Below the pieces are notes generated by a model, which was not told the DNA's origin, searched no databases, and saw only the letters and a list, made by a program, of their open reading frames with translations. The position numbers were made by a program, and so were the translations under genes. Positions 1 to 8,336 of a stretch of DNA of 64,000 nt are shown here, in pieces; positions within the stretch are counted from its first letter, which is position 1; every line of letters starts with the position of its first letter. Source of the stretch: Peredibacter sp045999315 (GTDB lineage Bacteria > Bdellovibrionota > Bacteriovoracia > Bacteriovoracales > Bacteriovoracaceae); contig NZ_CP174607.1 of assembly GCF_045999315.1 (NCBI RefSeq), positions 2,666,001 through 2,730,000 of the forward strand, read 5' to 3'.

Positions 1-961
1 TGACCCGTAGTCTTTTTGCGACTAGTTTTTCTTTAAAGCTTTCAATTGCTTGAGTATCCGGACGCTCCCACTTGGAACCCGGAAACGGATTGAAAGGAAT
101 GAGATTTAATATCGCCTTACGGTGACCTAATAAAGCGTGAAGACCTTCAACATGCTCATCCGACATATTGAAGTCTTTAATCAAGAGATATTCATAAGTA
201 ATAAATTGTCGTTTTAAGAGTGGAATCTGATCCAGGGCCAGCATCACTTCACTTAAAGGAAATCGCTCATTCACGGGAATAAGTTTTGCTCTTTGTTCCT
301 CAAAGGGAGAGTGGAGTGAGAGAGCAAAATTAATTGTCGGAAAACCTTTTAAGTTTTTTAGTCCTGGTAAATATCCAACCGTTGAAAGAGTCATTTGTCG
401 ATGGCCCACACCAATGAGCTTCGTATCATTCAAAACTTTAATTGCTCGAGAGACCTCAGGCAAATTATGAAGAGGTTCACCCTGGCCCATGAAAACGATG
501 CTTGGGTTAAGAGCTAAACTGTCTTTAGATTTTAGCCAATTCATTGCCACGAGATATTGTCCTACGATCTCACCGGCCGTGAGATTACGCTTCAGACCTT
601 GAGTACCGGTATAACAAAAACTGCAGTTCATGCCACAACCCACTTGAGTTGAAAGACAAACTGTAAAACGTTTATGAAAGGGGATCAGGACCGTTTCAAC
701 TTCCATGTCATCATGAAAACGCACCAGAAATTTTACCGTGCCATCTTCAGATTCCTGCGTTTTAGAAATTGTTGGTAGATCGAAATTGAATTTAGTCTTT
801 AGATTTTGAACCAGCTCCTGAGACACATGACGAGTCCATAGTTCCGGATTTTTATAAAGACCGTCCACCCAAAATGGCAATACATGGGACGAGTGTCCTT
901 CCTTCAAAAGAAGTTCCTTCCATTCCAGATGGGTGAGGGAGTATGCCGATGGGGTCATCAT
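1..961 (-). CDS. rlmN: 23S rRNA (adenine2503-C2)-methyltransferase RlmN, 3' end outside window
   Basis: Radical-SAM enzyme that methylates A2503 of 23S rRNA and A37 of some tRNAs. Translating the minus strand from the ATG at 961 gives an open frame to the window edge, so the last residues are missing. The radical-SAM cluster motif is visible as CGMNCSFCYTG (CxxxCxxC), followed by the MGQGEPLHN motif and the SLHSP motif typical of RlmN. A second in-frame ATG lies at 958. The gene is divergent from the lipoprotein gene at 1128. The family is certain; only the C-terminus is unseen. Confidence 0.93.
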   Translation of the reverse strand, partial: MMTPSAYSLTHLEWKELLLKEGHSSHVLPFWVDGLYKNPELWTRHVSQELVQNLKTKFNFDLPTISKTQESEDGTVKFLVRFHDDMEVETVLIPFHKRFTVCLSTQVGCGMNCSFCYTGTQGLKRNLTAGEIVGQYLVAMNWLKSKDSLALNPSIVFMGQGEPLHNLPEVSRAIKVLNDTKLIGVGHRQMTLSTVGYLPGLKNLKGFPTINFALSLHSPFEEQRAKLIPVNERFPLSEVMLALDQIPLLKRQFITYEYLLIKDFNMSDEHVEGLHALLGHRKAILNLIPFNPFPGSKWERPDTQAIESFKEKLVAKRLRV

Positions 962-1127
962 GGGGCGAAGTATACAATTTGGGTCACAAAATGTCTTATT
1001 TTATCCTTGTTTGGTTGACTCTCGCGCCCAGGCTTTAAGTCAAATAATTCTGCCAGTTTAAATCTTCCCTTCCATATTTTTTCAAGGTTTACCGCCAAGA
1101 ATGGGATCAACAAAACGGAGAAACCCT

Positions 1128-1943
1128 ATGAAATTTATTATTCAGTTTACGATTGCCCTGATTCTTCTTCTTGGTCTTATTTCTTGTAATGACAAAAGCT
1201 CAAGTTCCCAATCAGGAACCGGGACCATTAGAGTCCTGGCCACCGATGCACCATTTGATTTTGATACCGTGGCATCGGCCAAGCTTACAATTGAGGGAAT
1301 TAAGATAAGAGAAGCATCGGGAGATACCATTACCGTCATGGATAATCAGGTAACCCTGGACCTTCTGCAACTTCGAAATGGGCTGGTTGAGACTTTGAGT
1401 GAAATCGAAGTACCGGCCGGTAACTATGATGAGATCATGTTGATCGTTTCAAGTGCGACAGTTGATCTGAAAGATGGAAGACACTTTGATCTTAATGTCC
1501 CAAGCGGCGCACAATCTGGTTTGAAGGTATTTGTCTCTCCAAACTTGACTGTCACTACTGGTTTAAGTCATGACGTTCTTCTGGATTTTGATTTAAGTCG
1601 TTCGTTTGTTGCTCAAGGAACGAGCACTGATATCAAAGGCTTTAATTTTAAACCAGTGATCCGTGCGGTTAACTTGACCTCTGCTGGATCTATTTCAGGT
1701 GAAGTTCAGGGGCTAAATGAAGTCGGTCTTTCAGGGGCCACAGTTACGGTGACAAAAAACGATCAGACCGTTACCACGGCCGTGACGGATGAGGACGGCC
1801 ACTTTAAAGTTCTAGGTCTGGCCGAGGGTACTTATTCGGTCACCGCTGAGAAGGAAGGATATAGCTCTCTTAAAAATGATTCCATCTCGGTGACGGCCGG
1901 AAATGAAGTAACCACTCAGTTCATCCTAACAGTTAACCAATAA
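1128..1943 (+). CDS. DUF4382 lipoprotein with C-terminal carboxypeptidase-regulatory-like domain
   Basis: Predicted lipoprotein of 271 aa. The signal peptide MKFIIQFTIALILLLGLISC ends in a lipobox Cys, so it should be membrane-anchored in the cell envelope. Residues about 30-175 look like DUF4382 (GTIRVLATDAP, VPAGNYDEIMLIV). Residues about 195-271 form a CarboxypepD_reg-like beta sandwich (GATVTVTKNDQ, DEDGHFKVLGLAEGTYSV), usually a binding or structural fold. I chose the ATG at 1128 over one at 1101 because CGGAG lies just upstream and the signal peptide starts there. Ligand and role are unknown. Confidence 0.8.
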   Translation: MKFIIQFTIALILLLGLISCNDKSSSSQSGTGTIRVLATDAPFDFDTVASAKLTIEGIKIREASGDTITVMDNQVTLDLLQLRNGLVETLSEIEVPAGNYDEIMLIVSSATVDLKDGRHFDLNVPSGAQSGLKVFVSPNLTVTTGLSHDVLLDFDLSRSFVAQGTSTDIKGFNFKPVIRAVNLTSAGSISGEVQGLNEVGLSGATVTVTKNDQTVTTAVTDEDGHFKVLGLAEGTYSVTAEKEGYSSLKNDSISVTAGNEVTTQFILTVNQ

Positions 1944-1985
1944 GCATAGATTGACCTCTTTTATCTGGATGGCCATAATGTTGAC

Positions 1986-2561
1986 ATGATTAAACTTGTT
2001 GCTTGTGGCCTCCTATTCATGATTGTCTCTTGTTCTCAGTTGCCGTTTGCAAAGAGGCAAGATTCGTCACGGCCAAAAATTGTAACGACACCGGCCGAAC
2101 CAGTAAGAACAAAACCGGAAGTAAAAGGGCCCACGGCCGTGTGGTATCTACATACCCACGATCGTGTGACTCTGTATTTGAGAAATGTGGATGATGCTTC
2201 TGCGGCCTCGATGATTATTGAGAGAGGCCTTAATCGTTTTCCCATTCCTGCTGGACACTGGGAACTTACAGGTTTTGAAGAAGCTGATCGTTCGTTCACA
2301 TCCATGAACACCTCTAAGAAATTCGTTTTCCGTGTACGTCCTCGTTCTACAACCTATGCCGGTTCTATCGTCATTGGATGTCCAAAAGTCCAAACAGAGG
2401 ACTTCAAATTTCTAAAACCCATGAAGTTTTTCAATCGCTATCCATTCAGTTCTGAGGTCGGTTTATGCGAAATGATCGTAGGCAATGATTTTGCAACGGT
2501 CAGATCTGAGTTCAAAAAGACCCACAAAACTAAGGGCTTAAATCTCACAATCGGCTTTTAG
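1986..2561 (+). CDS. hypothetical lipoprotein
   Basis: 191-aa protein that I do not recognise. It opens with a lipoprotein signal, MIKLVACGLLFMIVSC, then a Pro/Lys-rich linker (residues about 20-45) and a predicted beta-rich domain. It contains four Cys including the lipidated one. No clear Shine-Dalgarno is visible, so it may be translated with the lipoprotein gene 42 bp upstream, with no terminator between them. Probably an envelope protein; no function assigned. Confidence 0.65.
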   Translation: MIKLVACGLLFMIVSCSQLPFAKRQDSSRPKIVTTPAEPVRTKPEVKGPTAVWYLHTHDRVTLYLRNVDDASAASMIIERGLNRFPIPAGHWELTGFEEADRSFTSMNTSKKFVFRVRPRSTTYAGSIVIGCPKVQTEDFKFLKPMKFFNRYPFSSEVGLCEMIVGNDFATVRSEFKKTHKTKGLNLTIGF

Positions 2562-2665
2562 CCAACAAATGTCGCCACTCACTTAAGCATCTACGCAAAC
2601 TCTTGGCACCTCATCTCTAAAGCTTCATAACACAAGTCTTTTTAACTTTTTTTAACGGGACCTCG

Positions 2666-2693
2666 TTGAAAAAAAAATTCGATCGCGTAGAAT
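2666..2693 (+). promoter_or_regulatory. sigma70-type promoter of the first gliding operon
   Basis: A -35 box TTGAAA (2666-2671) and a -10 box TAGAAT (2688-2693) are separated by 16 bp. The arrangement is matched at 6922-6949 (TTGAGA, 16 bp, TAGAAT) before the second gliding operon, and both are followed after five bases by CTGTTAG. The recurrence supports a real promoter; transcription should start near 2700. Confidence 0.6.
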
Positions 2694-2699
2694 CAGCGC

Positions 2700-2784
2700 T
2701 GTTAGTTACACAATTCTTTTATTTTCGATTTTGTAGTTGGACGTTAATTCAAGCTGCACGTATGTAGAGACCAAAATCGAGAAG
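2700..2784 (+). ncRNA. conserved structured leader RNA, copy 1 (gliding operon 1)
   Basis: Untranslated leader between the predicted start of transcription and the adhesin gene. A long stem forms between 2722-2733 and 2772-2783 (core CGATTTTG with CAAAATCG), enclosing a 38-nt loop. The loop holds GTTGGACGTTA, then TCAAG, then TGCACGT, all found again at 6956-7036. One stem pair changes T-A to C-G between copies, which favours an RNA structure. It does not match a riboswitch class I can recall. It could be a riboswitch, a protein-binding leader or a DNA operator. Confidence 0.55.
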
Positions 2785-2882
2785 AACCGCAAGGCCAAAG
2801 AGCTATTTTCAATTAACGCACTCGTGGTTTTTTGAGAGTAGAGAACACATTTGTCGCCTTACGCTCCTTTAGGAGTCTAGTC

Positions 2883-4409
2883 ATGAAGACCAGAGTTGCA
2901 AGCATCACGAATTTGATGTTCTCTTTAACGTTTTGTTTAGGACTTGCTTCCTGTAACAAAGACGATTTCTACCAAAAAGAGTTTTTAGACAATCCTTATC
3001 AGCCCGATACCACAGGATCGGTGAACGGTGGAGGCCAAGGAGGCCTTGATGCTGGTTCGGTTGGGGGCACTCAAGGTGGAGTGGATACAGGGGTCGATGG
3101 TGGTACAACTGGAAGTACCACCGGTTCCTCTACTGGTGGCGTTGATGGATCTGCCACTACAGGTGGAACAGTTGGTGGTGTCGATGGATCGACAACCGGC
3201 GGAACAGTAGGTGGATCAGTTGTAGGTGGTGTTGACGGATCAGCAACCACTGGTGGTGTTGATGGATCAACTACTGGAGGTTCAACAGGATCTACAACTG
3301 GTTCAACTGTTGGTGGTGTAGATGGATCTACAACATCAGGTTCAACTACTGGTGGAACAACTTCAGGTTCGACAACAGGATCTACAGTTGGTGGAGTTGA
3401 TGGTTCTACAACAGGTTCAACAACTGGTGGTTCAACTACAGGTTCTACTACTGGTGGATCGACAACTGGTTCTTCAACTGGCGGCTACGGTGACTGTAAC
3501 AACGGTCATGGTAACGACGCTGATGGAATTGATGAATCAAATCCAACTATTGGTACAGACCCTAGATGTACAAAAGAATCTTTCCGTCAGGCAAGTTCAC
3601 AAACTAAGAAATTAGATATCGTATGGATCATTGATAACTCTGGTTCTATGTCTGATGAGCAAGTAGCTCTTGGTGAAAACTTCAGTGCTTTCATTGAAGA
3701 CTTCATCACAAAAGATGTGGACTTTAAAATGGCCATCACAACTACTGATACAAGTTCTTCTTCGAAGAAAGGTCAGATGGTTTATGGTTCAGACACAAAA
3801 CTGACTTCTGCTCGTGCTAAGGCCGATGAGTATCAGTTCATGAGAGATTTCAAAAATCTGGTAAGAGTTGGAACAAGTGGTTCTGGTTATGAAAAAGGTC
3901 TAGAAGCTTCAGAAGGTTTCATGCAGAAGTACGCTTCTTCATGGGTAAGACCAGATGCATACCTGGCAGTAGTGGTTCTGTCAGATGAAGAGGATCAGTC
4001 GTCTAAATCGGTTAAGGCCTACACTGATTACCTTAAATCGTTCAAATCAGAGGCTGGTCTTGTGAAAATGTACTCGATCGTTGATGTAAGTCTATCGAAT
4101 GTTGGATCAAATGGTGTGACTACTGGTTATCAAAGATATGCAGATGCTTCAAAAAACACTGCAGGTATTGTTGCAGACATCCGAGATGATTTTTACAAAT
4201 CACTTGGTGACATGGGTGAATCAATCATCAAACTTCTTGATTCTTTCGCCCTTGCTAATGAACCAGTACCAGGAACTTTAAAAGTGTATGTAAATGGTGT
4301 TGAGTCTTCTAACTATACTTACGATGCAGCTTCACACTCGATCAAGTTCGATCAAGGAAATCTGCCTCCAGTTGGTGCTGAGATTACAGTTACATATGTG
4401 AAACAGTAA
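2883..4409 (+). CDS. VWA-domain lipoprotein adhesin, CglB-like, with Gly/Thr/Ser repeat stalk
   Basis: Predicted surface lipoprotein of 508 aa. The signal peptide (MKTRVASITNLMFSLTFCLG, then LASC) starts at the ATG at 2883, preceded by TAGGAG. Residues about 45-205 are a degenerate low-complexity run of Gly, Thr, Ser, Val and Asp (GGVDGSTTGG units). A von Willebrand A domain follows from about residue 243, with an intact MIDAS start D251-N-S253-G-S255 and a later TTTDTS. The C-terminus is an Ig-like beta module ending VTYVKQ. In Myxococcus the VWA lipoprotein CglB is the outer-membrane gliding adhesin, and this gene heads an operon with an OM barrel and a TPR protein. The CglB role is inference from domain and context. 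Confidence 0.75.
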   Translation: MKTRVASITNLMFSLTFCLGLASCNKDDFYQKEFLDNPYQPDTTGSVNGGGQGGLDAGSVGGTQGGVDTGVDGGTTGSTTGSSTGGVDGSATTGGTVGGVDGSTTGGTVGGSVVGGVDGSATTGGVDGSTTGGSTGSTTGSTVGGVDGSTTSGSTTGGTTSGSTTGSTVGGVDGSTTGSTTGGSTTGSTTGGSTTGSSTGGYGDCNNGHGNDADGIDESNPTIGTDPRCTKESFRQASSQTKKLDIVWIIDNSGSMSDEQVALGENFSAFIEDFITKDVDFKMAITTTDTSSSSKKGQMVYGSDTKLTSARAKADEYQFMRDFKNLVRVGTSGSGYEKGLEASEGFMQKYASSWVRPDAYLAVVVLSDEEDQSSKSVKAYTDYLKSFKSEAGLVKMYSIVDVSLSNVGSNGVTTGYQRYADASKNTAGIVADIRDDFYKSLGDMGESIIKLLDSFALANEPVPGTLKVYVNGVESSNYTYDAASHSIKFDQGNLPPVGAEITVTYVKQ

Positions 4410-4427
4410 GAGGATTAAGAGGGACGT

Positions 4428-5123
4428 ATGTTAAAACTTTCGATCATTGCTCTTGGACTAATGTTGATGCTCACAAAAAAAACACATGCCGGAGAGAAGT
4501 CGTTATACGACTTCCTCTGGCTTGATCCAGACAAAAAAGTATACGTTCTTCAGAACAAACTCTACAAAAAAGAGCACTCGATCTATGCAGACATTGGGTA
4601 TCTTGCAAACTTCACATCGAAGTTCCAAGATACTCGCGGTGTTGCCATCCGTGCCGGATACTACTTTCATGAAGAGTGGGGTCTGGAAGTTTTTTACAAC
4701 CAGTACACAAACTCTAACAACGATGATTTCAGAAACGTGCGCCTGATTAATGAAGCGGAGCCATTCATCAGAAGATTGAATTCCACTTATGGTGCGATGT
4801 TAATCTGGTCACCGTTTTACGGTAAGATCAATACCTTTAACCAGATTTACTACTTTGACTGGTCATTTGGTGCAGGGGTATCGAAGGTCAATGCCGAAAG
4901 TAACATCAAAACTGTCACTCAAGGTAACGTTGCCAACAGTTACACAAAAGAGAACTACACAGGTGCTGTTTTAAAAACCAAAGTGAAGTTTCACCTAACT
5001 GAAAACGTTCATCTGGGCCTAGAGTATATGAATACCTATTACAATGCCCCAGGACCTAAAAGTCCTTCGGACAAGCTTCGTACCAATACTGATGTTGTAT
5101 TTAGCGTAGGATTTTCTTACTAA
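4428..5123 (+). CDS. outer-membrane beta-barrel protein of the gliding locus
   Basis: 231-aa exported protein with signal peptide MLKLSIIALGLMLMLTKKTHA. After it come alternating hydrophobic strands (SIYADIGYLANFT, VAIRAGYYFHEEWGLEVFY, KVKFHLTENVHLGLEYM) and a C-terminal aromatic residue (FSVGFSY), as in barrels assembled by the BAM complex. It resembles the outer-membrane beta-barrel family that accompanies myxobacterial gliding genes. GAGGG precedes the start and the gap from the VWA adhesin gene is 18 bp, so the two are probably co-transcribed. Likely the outer-membrane platform for the adhesin, by inference. Confidence 0.75.
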   Translation: MLKLSIIALGLMLMLTKKTHAGEKSLYDFLWLDPDKKVYVLQNKLYKKEHSIYADIGYLANFTSKFQDTRGVAIRAGYYFHEEWGLEVFYNQYTNSNNDDFRNVRLINEAEPFIRRLNSTYGAMLIWSPFYGKINTFNQIYYFDWSFGAGVSKVNAESNIKTVTQGNVANSYTKENYTGAVLKTKVKFHLTENVHLGLEYMNTYYNAPGPKSPSDKLRTNTDVVFSVGFSY

Positions 5124-5134
5124 GAGGGCCAATC

Positions 5135-6535
5135 ATGAAGTTTTCACTATTCATCTTCACGTTACTGCTCGCGAATCCGGTCTTCGCAGAAGAAAAGAAG
5201 CCGGAGAAAACTTTGTCTCAGAAACTTGAAGACAAGAAGTATTACTATTCAGCTCTTAACGAGTTCTTCCGTGAGACTTATTCACGTGAGATCATTAACG
5301 ATGACCTTAAACGTCTGGAAGATCTTCTCTACTATACGGGGATTGAGCTTCTGGAAGACTATGAGCCGTCACTTTTAAGTCGCTATCCAACTTCTTCCAC
5401 AAGATTCATCCTTGGACGACAAGCGATGCAGAAGAAGGACTATAAGCGTGCACTGGATCTATTTGATAAGATCCACCCGGATCACCGTTACTATCCGGAA
5501 GGAAAACTTTTAGAGGCCCAGGTCTACGATAAACAAAACATTCCTAAGAGTCGTCTGACTGCCTATGAAGCTTGCCAGAGCTCAGCAGAGAAGAACGAAG
5601 GTTCGGCCAAAACCGAAAAGATTAAACGTTACTACCGTATGGTGTATGAGATCTGTCTGGTGAACAAGGCCCGTCACCATTTCAAAGTGGAAGAGTACCA
5701 AGAGTCGATCGACGCCTACAGTAAGATTCCAAAACAATCTTATAAGTGGCCATATCTACTTTTAGAAAAAGCATGGGTGTATTACCAAATGGGGGACTAC
5801 AACCGTGCTCTAGGTCTTCTTACAACTTATAAGTCGCCACTTCTTGATACTTACTTCCTTCCTGAAGCTGAGTATCTGGCGGCCCTGTCCTACTTCAGAC
5901 TTTGTCTGTATGAAGACAGTTTAACAATCATTAACCAGTTTTATAAAGAGTATCGTCCTCGCTTCCAGGCACTGGATGCCGTGTTGAAGCAGAACCGTAA
6001 CTCACAAAATTATTTTTATAACCTGATGTTCAAACCAGGTGAAGAACTGAAAAAGCATGAAGAGTTCGTAAAACACATCATCACTCGTATGAAGAAGCAG
6101 ACTCGTTTCAGTCTTGATTTCAATGCGATCTTTAAGATCAATCAGGAAATGAAACGTATCGCTCATAATGAGAAGCCAGTTATTCAAGAACGTTTGATTG
6201 GCCACTTGGCGCAAGTGAAAGAGAACATGATTAACAAAATTAACTACAACGCCAAGACTGATATCTTTCAGTTCCTGGAAGGTGTGCCTTTTCTTTCATC
6301 AGAATTATTTAAACTAAATCTAGAGATTATTTCGCGTAAGAAAGATTTGATTTATGGAAACAAGAAACTCATTGCTGACCGTAGCCGCGGGGACTATTCC
6401 AACGTGAAACGTTCACGCTTTGAGTACTTCTGGACTTTCCAGGGTGCTTTCTGGGCCGATGAGTTAGGGGACTATTCATTGGGTCTAAAATCTAACTGTC
6501 AAACTGTTCGAAATCAAACCACGGAAGAGGAGTGA
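5135..6535 (+). CDS. periplasmic TPR-type protein of the gliding locus
   Basis: 466-aa protein with a cleavable signal peptide (MKFSLFIFTLLLANPVFAEE). It is mostly alpha-helical with several tetratricopeptide-like units between about residues 80 and 260 (YPTSSTRFILGRQAMQKKDYKRALDLFDKI, YYQMGDYNRALGLL). The C-terminal third is helical and Lys/Arg-rich. It fits the periplasmic TPR components (GltC/GltE type) that bridge the inner and outer membrane in Myxococcus gliding complexes. AAGAGGG precedes the start and it lies 11 bp after the barrel gene. The exact Glt counterpart cannot be fixed by eye. Confidence 0.7.
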   Translation: MKFSLFIFTLLLANPVFAEEKKPEKTLSQKLEDKKYYYSALNEFFRETYSREIINDDLKRLEDLLYYTGIELLEDYEPSLLSRYPTSSTRFILGRQAMQKKDYKRALDLFDKIHPDHRYYPEGKLLEAQVYDKQNIPKSRLTAYEACQSSAEKNEGSAKTEKIKRYYRMVYEICLVNKARHHFKVEEYQESIDAYSKIPKQSYKWPYLLLEKAWVYYQMGDYNRALGLLTTYKSPLLDTYFLPEAEYLAALSYFRLCLYEDSLTIINQFYKEYRPRFQALDAVLKQNRNSQNYFYNLMFKPGEELKKHEEFVKHIITRMKKQTRFSLDFNAIFKINQEMKRIAHNEKPVIQERLIGHLAQVKENMINKINYNAKTDIFQFLEGVPFLSSELFKLNLEIISRKKDLIYGNKKLIADRSRGDYSNVKRSRFEYFWTFQGAFWADELGDYSLGLKSNCQTVRNQTTEEE

Positions 6536-6538
6536 TTT

Positions 6539-6787
6539 ATGAGAATCCTAGTTTATGTCCTTGGGCTGTACATGATGTCAGAGGCCTATGGCGAAGAACA
6601 GAAAGTGATTTATCAGTATAAGAAATACGAAAAGTTTGACTTAGGTAACTTAGAAGTGAAAGGGCAGCTGATTGCCCCCGGGGACATCTCGGTTCGTGAA
6701 CGTGAGAGAAAGCGCTTTGAGCTCGATCTCTATACACGAAGAGACTTCGATGGCTTTATTAAGAAGGACGTAGAGTCGCTGAGATAA
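6539..6787 (+). CDS. small secreted protein at end of gliding operon 1
   Basis: 82-aa protein with a probable signal peptide (MRILVYVLGLYMMSEAYGEE) and a charged mature part (KYEKFDLGNLEVKGQLIAPGD, then RERERKRFELDLYTRRDF). It starts 3 bp after the TPR gene, with GAGGAGTG as ribosome binding site, so it is the last gene of the operon. The mature part has no Cys and no membrane segment. I cannot name a family; a periplasmic partner of the TPR protein is a reasonable guess. Confidence 0.7.
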   Translation: MRILVYVLGLYMMSEAYGEEQKVIYQYKKYEKFDLGNLEVKGQLIAPGDISVRERERKRFELDLYTRRDFDGFIKKDVESLR

Positions 6788-6825
6788 TAAATCCAGCGAC
6801 TTGTCCCTCCGATTATGCCTCGAAA

Positions 6826-6855
6826 AGTGGTCACCTTGAGAGGGTGACTACCACT
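6826..6855 (+). terminator. imperfect hairpin after gliding operon 1
   Basis: AGTGGT pairs with ACCACT and an inner CACC pairs with GGTG, with a three-base bulge, followed by an AT-rich stretch. Position 39 bp after the stop codon fits a weak terminator, but there is no clear T run. Confidence 0.3.
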
Positions 6856-6921
6856 ATTTAAGGCACTCGGTGAATAAACATTTTGAATGCGGGCATTTTA
6901 CCATTTTTTAATAAATCTCGA

Positions 6922-6949
6922 TTGAGATTAGTTTTGAGAAGAGTAGAAT
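6922..6949 (+). promoter_or_regulatory. sigma70-type promoter of the second gliding operon
   Basis: TTGAGA (6922-6927), 16 bp spacer, TAGAAT (6944-6949). Spacing, -10 sequence and the downstream CTGTTAG match the promoter at 2666-2693. Transcription should start near 6956, giving a leader of about 220 nt before the TolQ-like gene. Confidence 0.6.
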
Positions 6950-6955
6950 GTCGCC

Positions 6956-7036
6956 TGTTAGAATATATTTTTCTTTGATTCTTCTGTTGGACGTTATCTC
7001 AAGTTGCACGTTTGTTGATGTCTAGAATCGAGAAAA
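6956..7036 (+). ncRNA. conserved structured leader RNA, copy 2 (gliding operon 2)
   Basis: Second copy of the leader at 2700-2784. The closing stem pairs 6974-6982 with 7024-7032 (core GATTCT with AGAATC, then wobble pairs). The loop keeps GTTGGACGTTA, TCAAG and TGCACGT at the same spacing as copy 1. Sequence outside this block is not conserved between the two leaders. See copy 1 for interpretation. Confidence 0.55.
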
Positions 7037-7178
7037 AGAAAGACTCTACGAGTCTGTTCCGGATTTTAATGAATCATTCACACACAAAGAAACATTTCCT
7101 CAATGTAGGCATTGTATCTTTCGTTTTCATATCTACGAAAATCTCAAACGAAATTGAGTCACTTTAAGGGGGACGCTT

Positions 7179-7865
7179 ATGGAAGAAGTCGCTGCTAATC
7201 CAGTTGTGCAAGAAAACATCATTCAATGGGCCGCGCGGTTCATGAATGAAGGTGGGATCTTTATGTGGATCATCGCCGTTGTTTGGTGTGTAGGGATTGC
7301 CATCGCAGTTGAACGTTTAAAGGCATACTTTAAGTTCGACGTGGATGGAACAAGCCTTATGGGTAACATCAAGAAGAATGTTATCGGGAACCAAGTGCAG
7401 GACGCCATTCAATCATGTTCTGAATCTCCGGCCCTTCTTTCATTTGTCATGAAGAACGGACTTAAGCGTGCCAATCAGACAAAAGAACAAATTCAGGACG
7501 CTCTTGAAGCAAGTATTCTTGAGGCGGTTCCTAAAATTGAAAAACGTCTTTCTTATCTTGCTCTTGCGGCCAACCTTTCGACCCTCCTAGGACTTCTCGG
7601 AACCATTCAAGGTCTGATCCAGTCTTTCGCAGCGGTTGCCCAGGCCGAGGCCTCTCAAAAGGCCCAGCTACTAGCAGAAGGTATTGCGGTGGCGATGAAC
7701 ACAACGGCCCTTGGACTTGTATCTGCGATTTCTCTGATGGTTGTTCACTCAGTGCTTATGGCCCGTGGTGAAAAAATGATCCAGGAAATTGAAGAGAACT
7801 CAGTGAAGCTACTAGACCTTCTTGCTACTAAGAAAGGTTCTTCATCAATGGACAAGGCAGCCTAA
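7179..7865 (+). CDS. MotA/TolQ/ExbB proton-channel protein, AglR-like gliding motor subunit
   Basis: 228-aa inner-membrane protein of the TolQ/ExbB/MotA family, which forms the proton channel of a rotary or linear motor with TolR-type partners. Three membrane segments are visible near residues 28-50 (IFMWIIAVVWCVGIAIAV), 130-155 (YLALAANLSTLLGLLGTIQGLI) and 170-195 (AVAMNTTALGLVSAISLMVV). The GLLGTIQGL and NTTALGL motifs are typical of the family. AAGGGGGA precedes the start. Followed by two TolR-type genes, the same one-TolQ plus two-TolR set as the Myxococcus AglR-AglQ-AglS gliding motor. Confidence 0.88.
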   Translation: MEEVAANPVVQENIIQWAARFMNEGGIFMWIIAVVWCVGIAIAVERLKAYFKFDVDGTSLMGNIKKNVIGNQVQDAIQSCSESPALLSFVMKNGLKRANQTKEQIQDALEASILEAVPKIEKRLSYLALAANLSTLLGLLGTIQGLIQSFAAVAQAEASQKAQLLAEGIAVAMNTTALGLVSAISLMVVHSVLMARGEKMIQEIEENSVKLLDLLATKKGSSSMDKAA

Positions 7866-7874
7866 GAGGTTTTT

Positions 7875-8336
7875 ATGAAAGTGGGACACAAAATCAAAAA
7901 GCCGGAAAAGTTGAACCTCGTTCCTATTTTGGACTCGGTGTTCATCTTCATTTTCTTCCTTTTGATGTCTGCCCAGTTCGTAGATGTGTATGAAATCGGC
8001 TCTTCGGTACCAATGACGAAAGAGGCCAAGGATGAGAAGCAGGAGAAGGATCCCCTGAATCTCACATTGGAAATCAGTAAGGAGCAAATTGTTGTGAAAA
8101 CCGGTCTAAGAAACCCACGCTCACGTACTTTTGCTTCCGAACAAAAAACAGAGATGAAGGACTATCTCGCGGAACTTAAACGTCAGAACCCTAAAGAAAA
8201 CACGATGATTCTTAAGACTGACCCTAAAGTTTCGTTCCAGACTCTGATCACAGTTATCGACAGCACGAAAGAATCAAAAGAAGCGAAGGACATGCTTTTT
8301 CCACAGATTGTGTTTGATAACAATGGAGTGAAGTAA
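7875..8336 (+). CDS. ExbD/TolR-family motor protein 1, AglQ/AglS-like
   Basis: 153-aa protein with a short cytoplasmic N-terminus, one membrane segment near residues 16-38 (LVPILDSVFIFIFFLLMSA) and a periplasmic domain. The Asp in PILDSVF sits where TolR/ExbD proteins keep the proton-relay carboxylate. It lies 9 bp after the TolQ-like gene with GAGG as ribosome binding site, and its stop codon abuts the next start (TAAATG). Predicted stator partner of the gliding motor. Confidence 0.85.
   Translation: MKVGHKIKKPEKLNLVPILDSVFIFIFFLLMSAQFVDVYEIGSSVPMTKEAKDEKQEKDPLNLTLEISKEQIVVKTGLRNPRSRTFASEQKTEMKDYLAELKRQNPKENTMILKTDPKVSFQTLITVIDSTKESKEAKDMLFPQIVFDNNGVK

Noticed and set aside
3018..3480. Dense short repeats resembling a CRISPR or satellite array
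   Set aside because: The units are irregular, in frame and code for a Gly/Thr/Ser-rich protein stalk; no spacers or cas genes are present.
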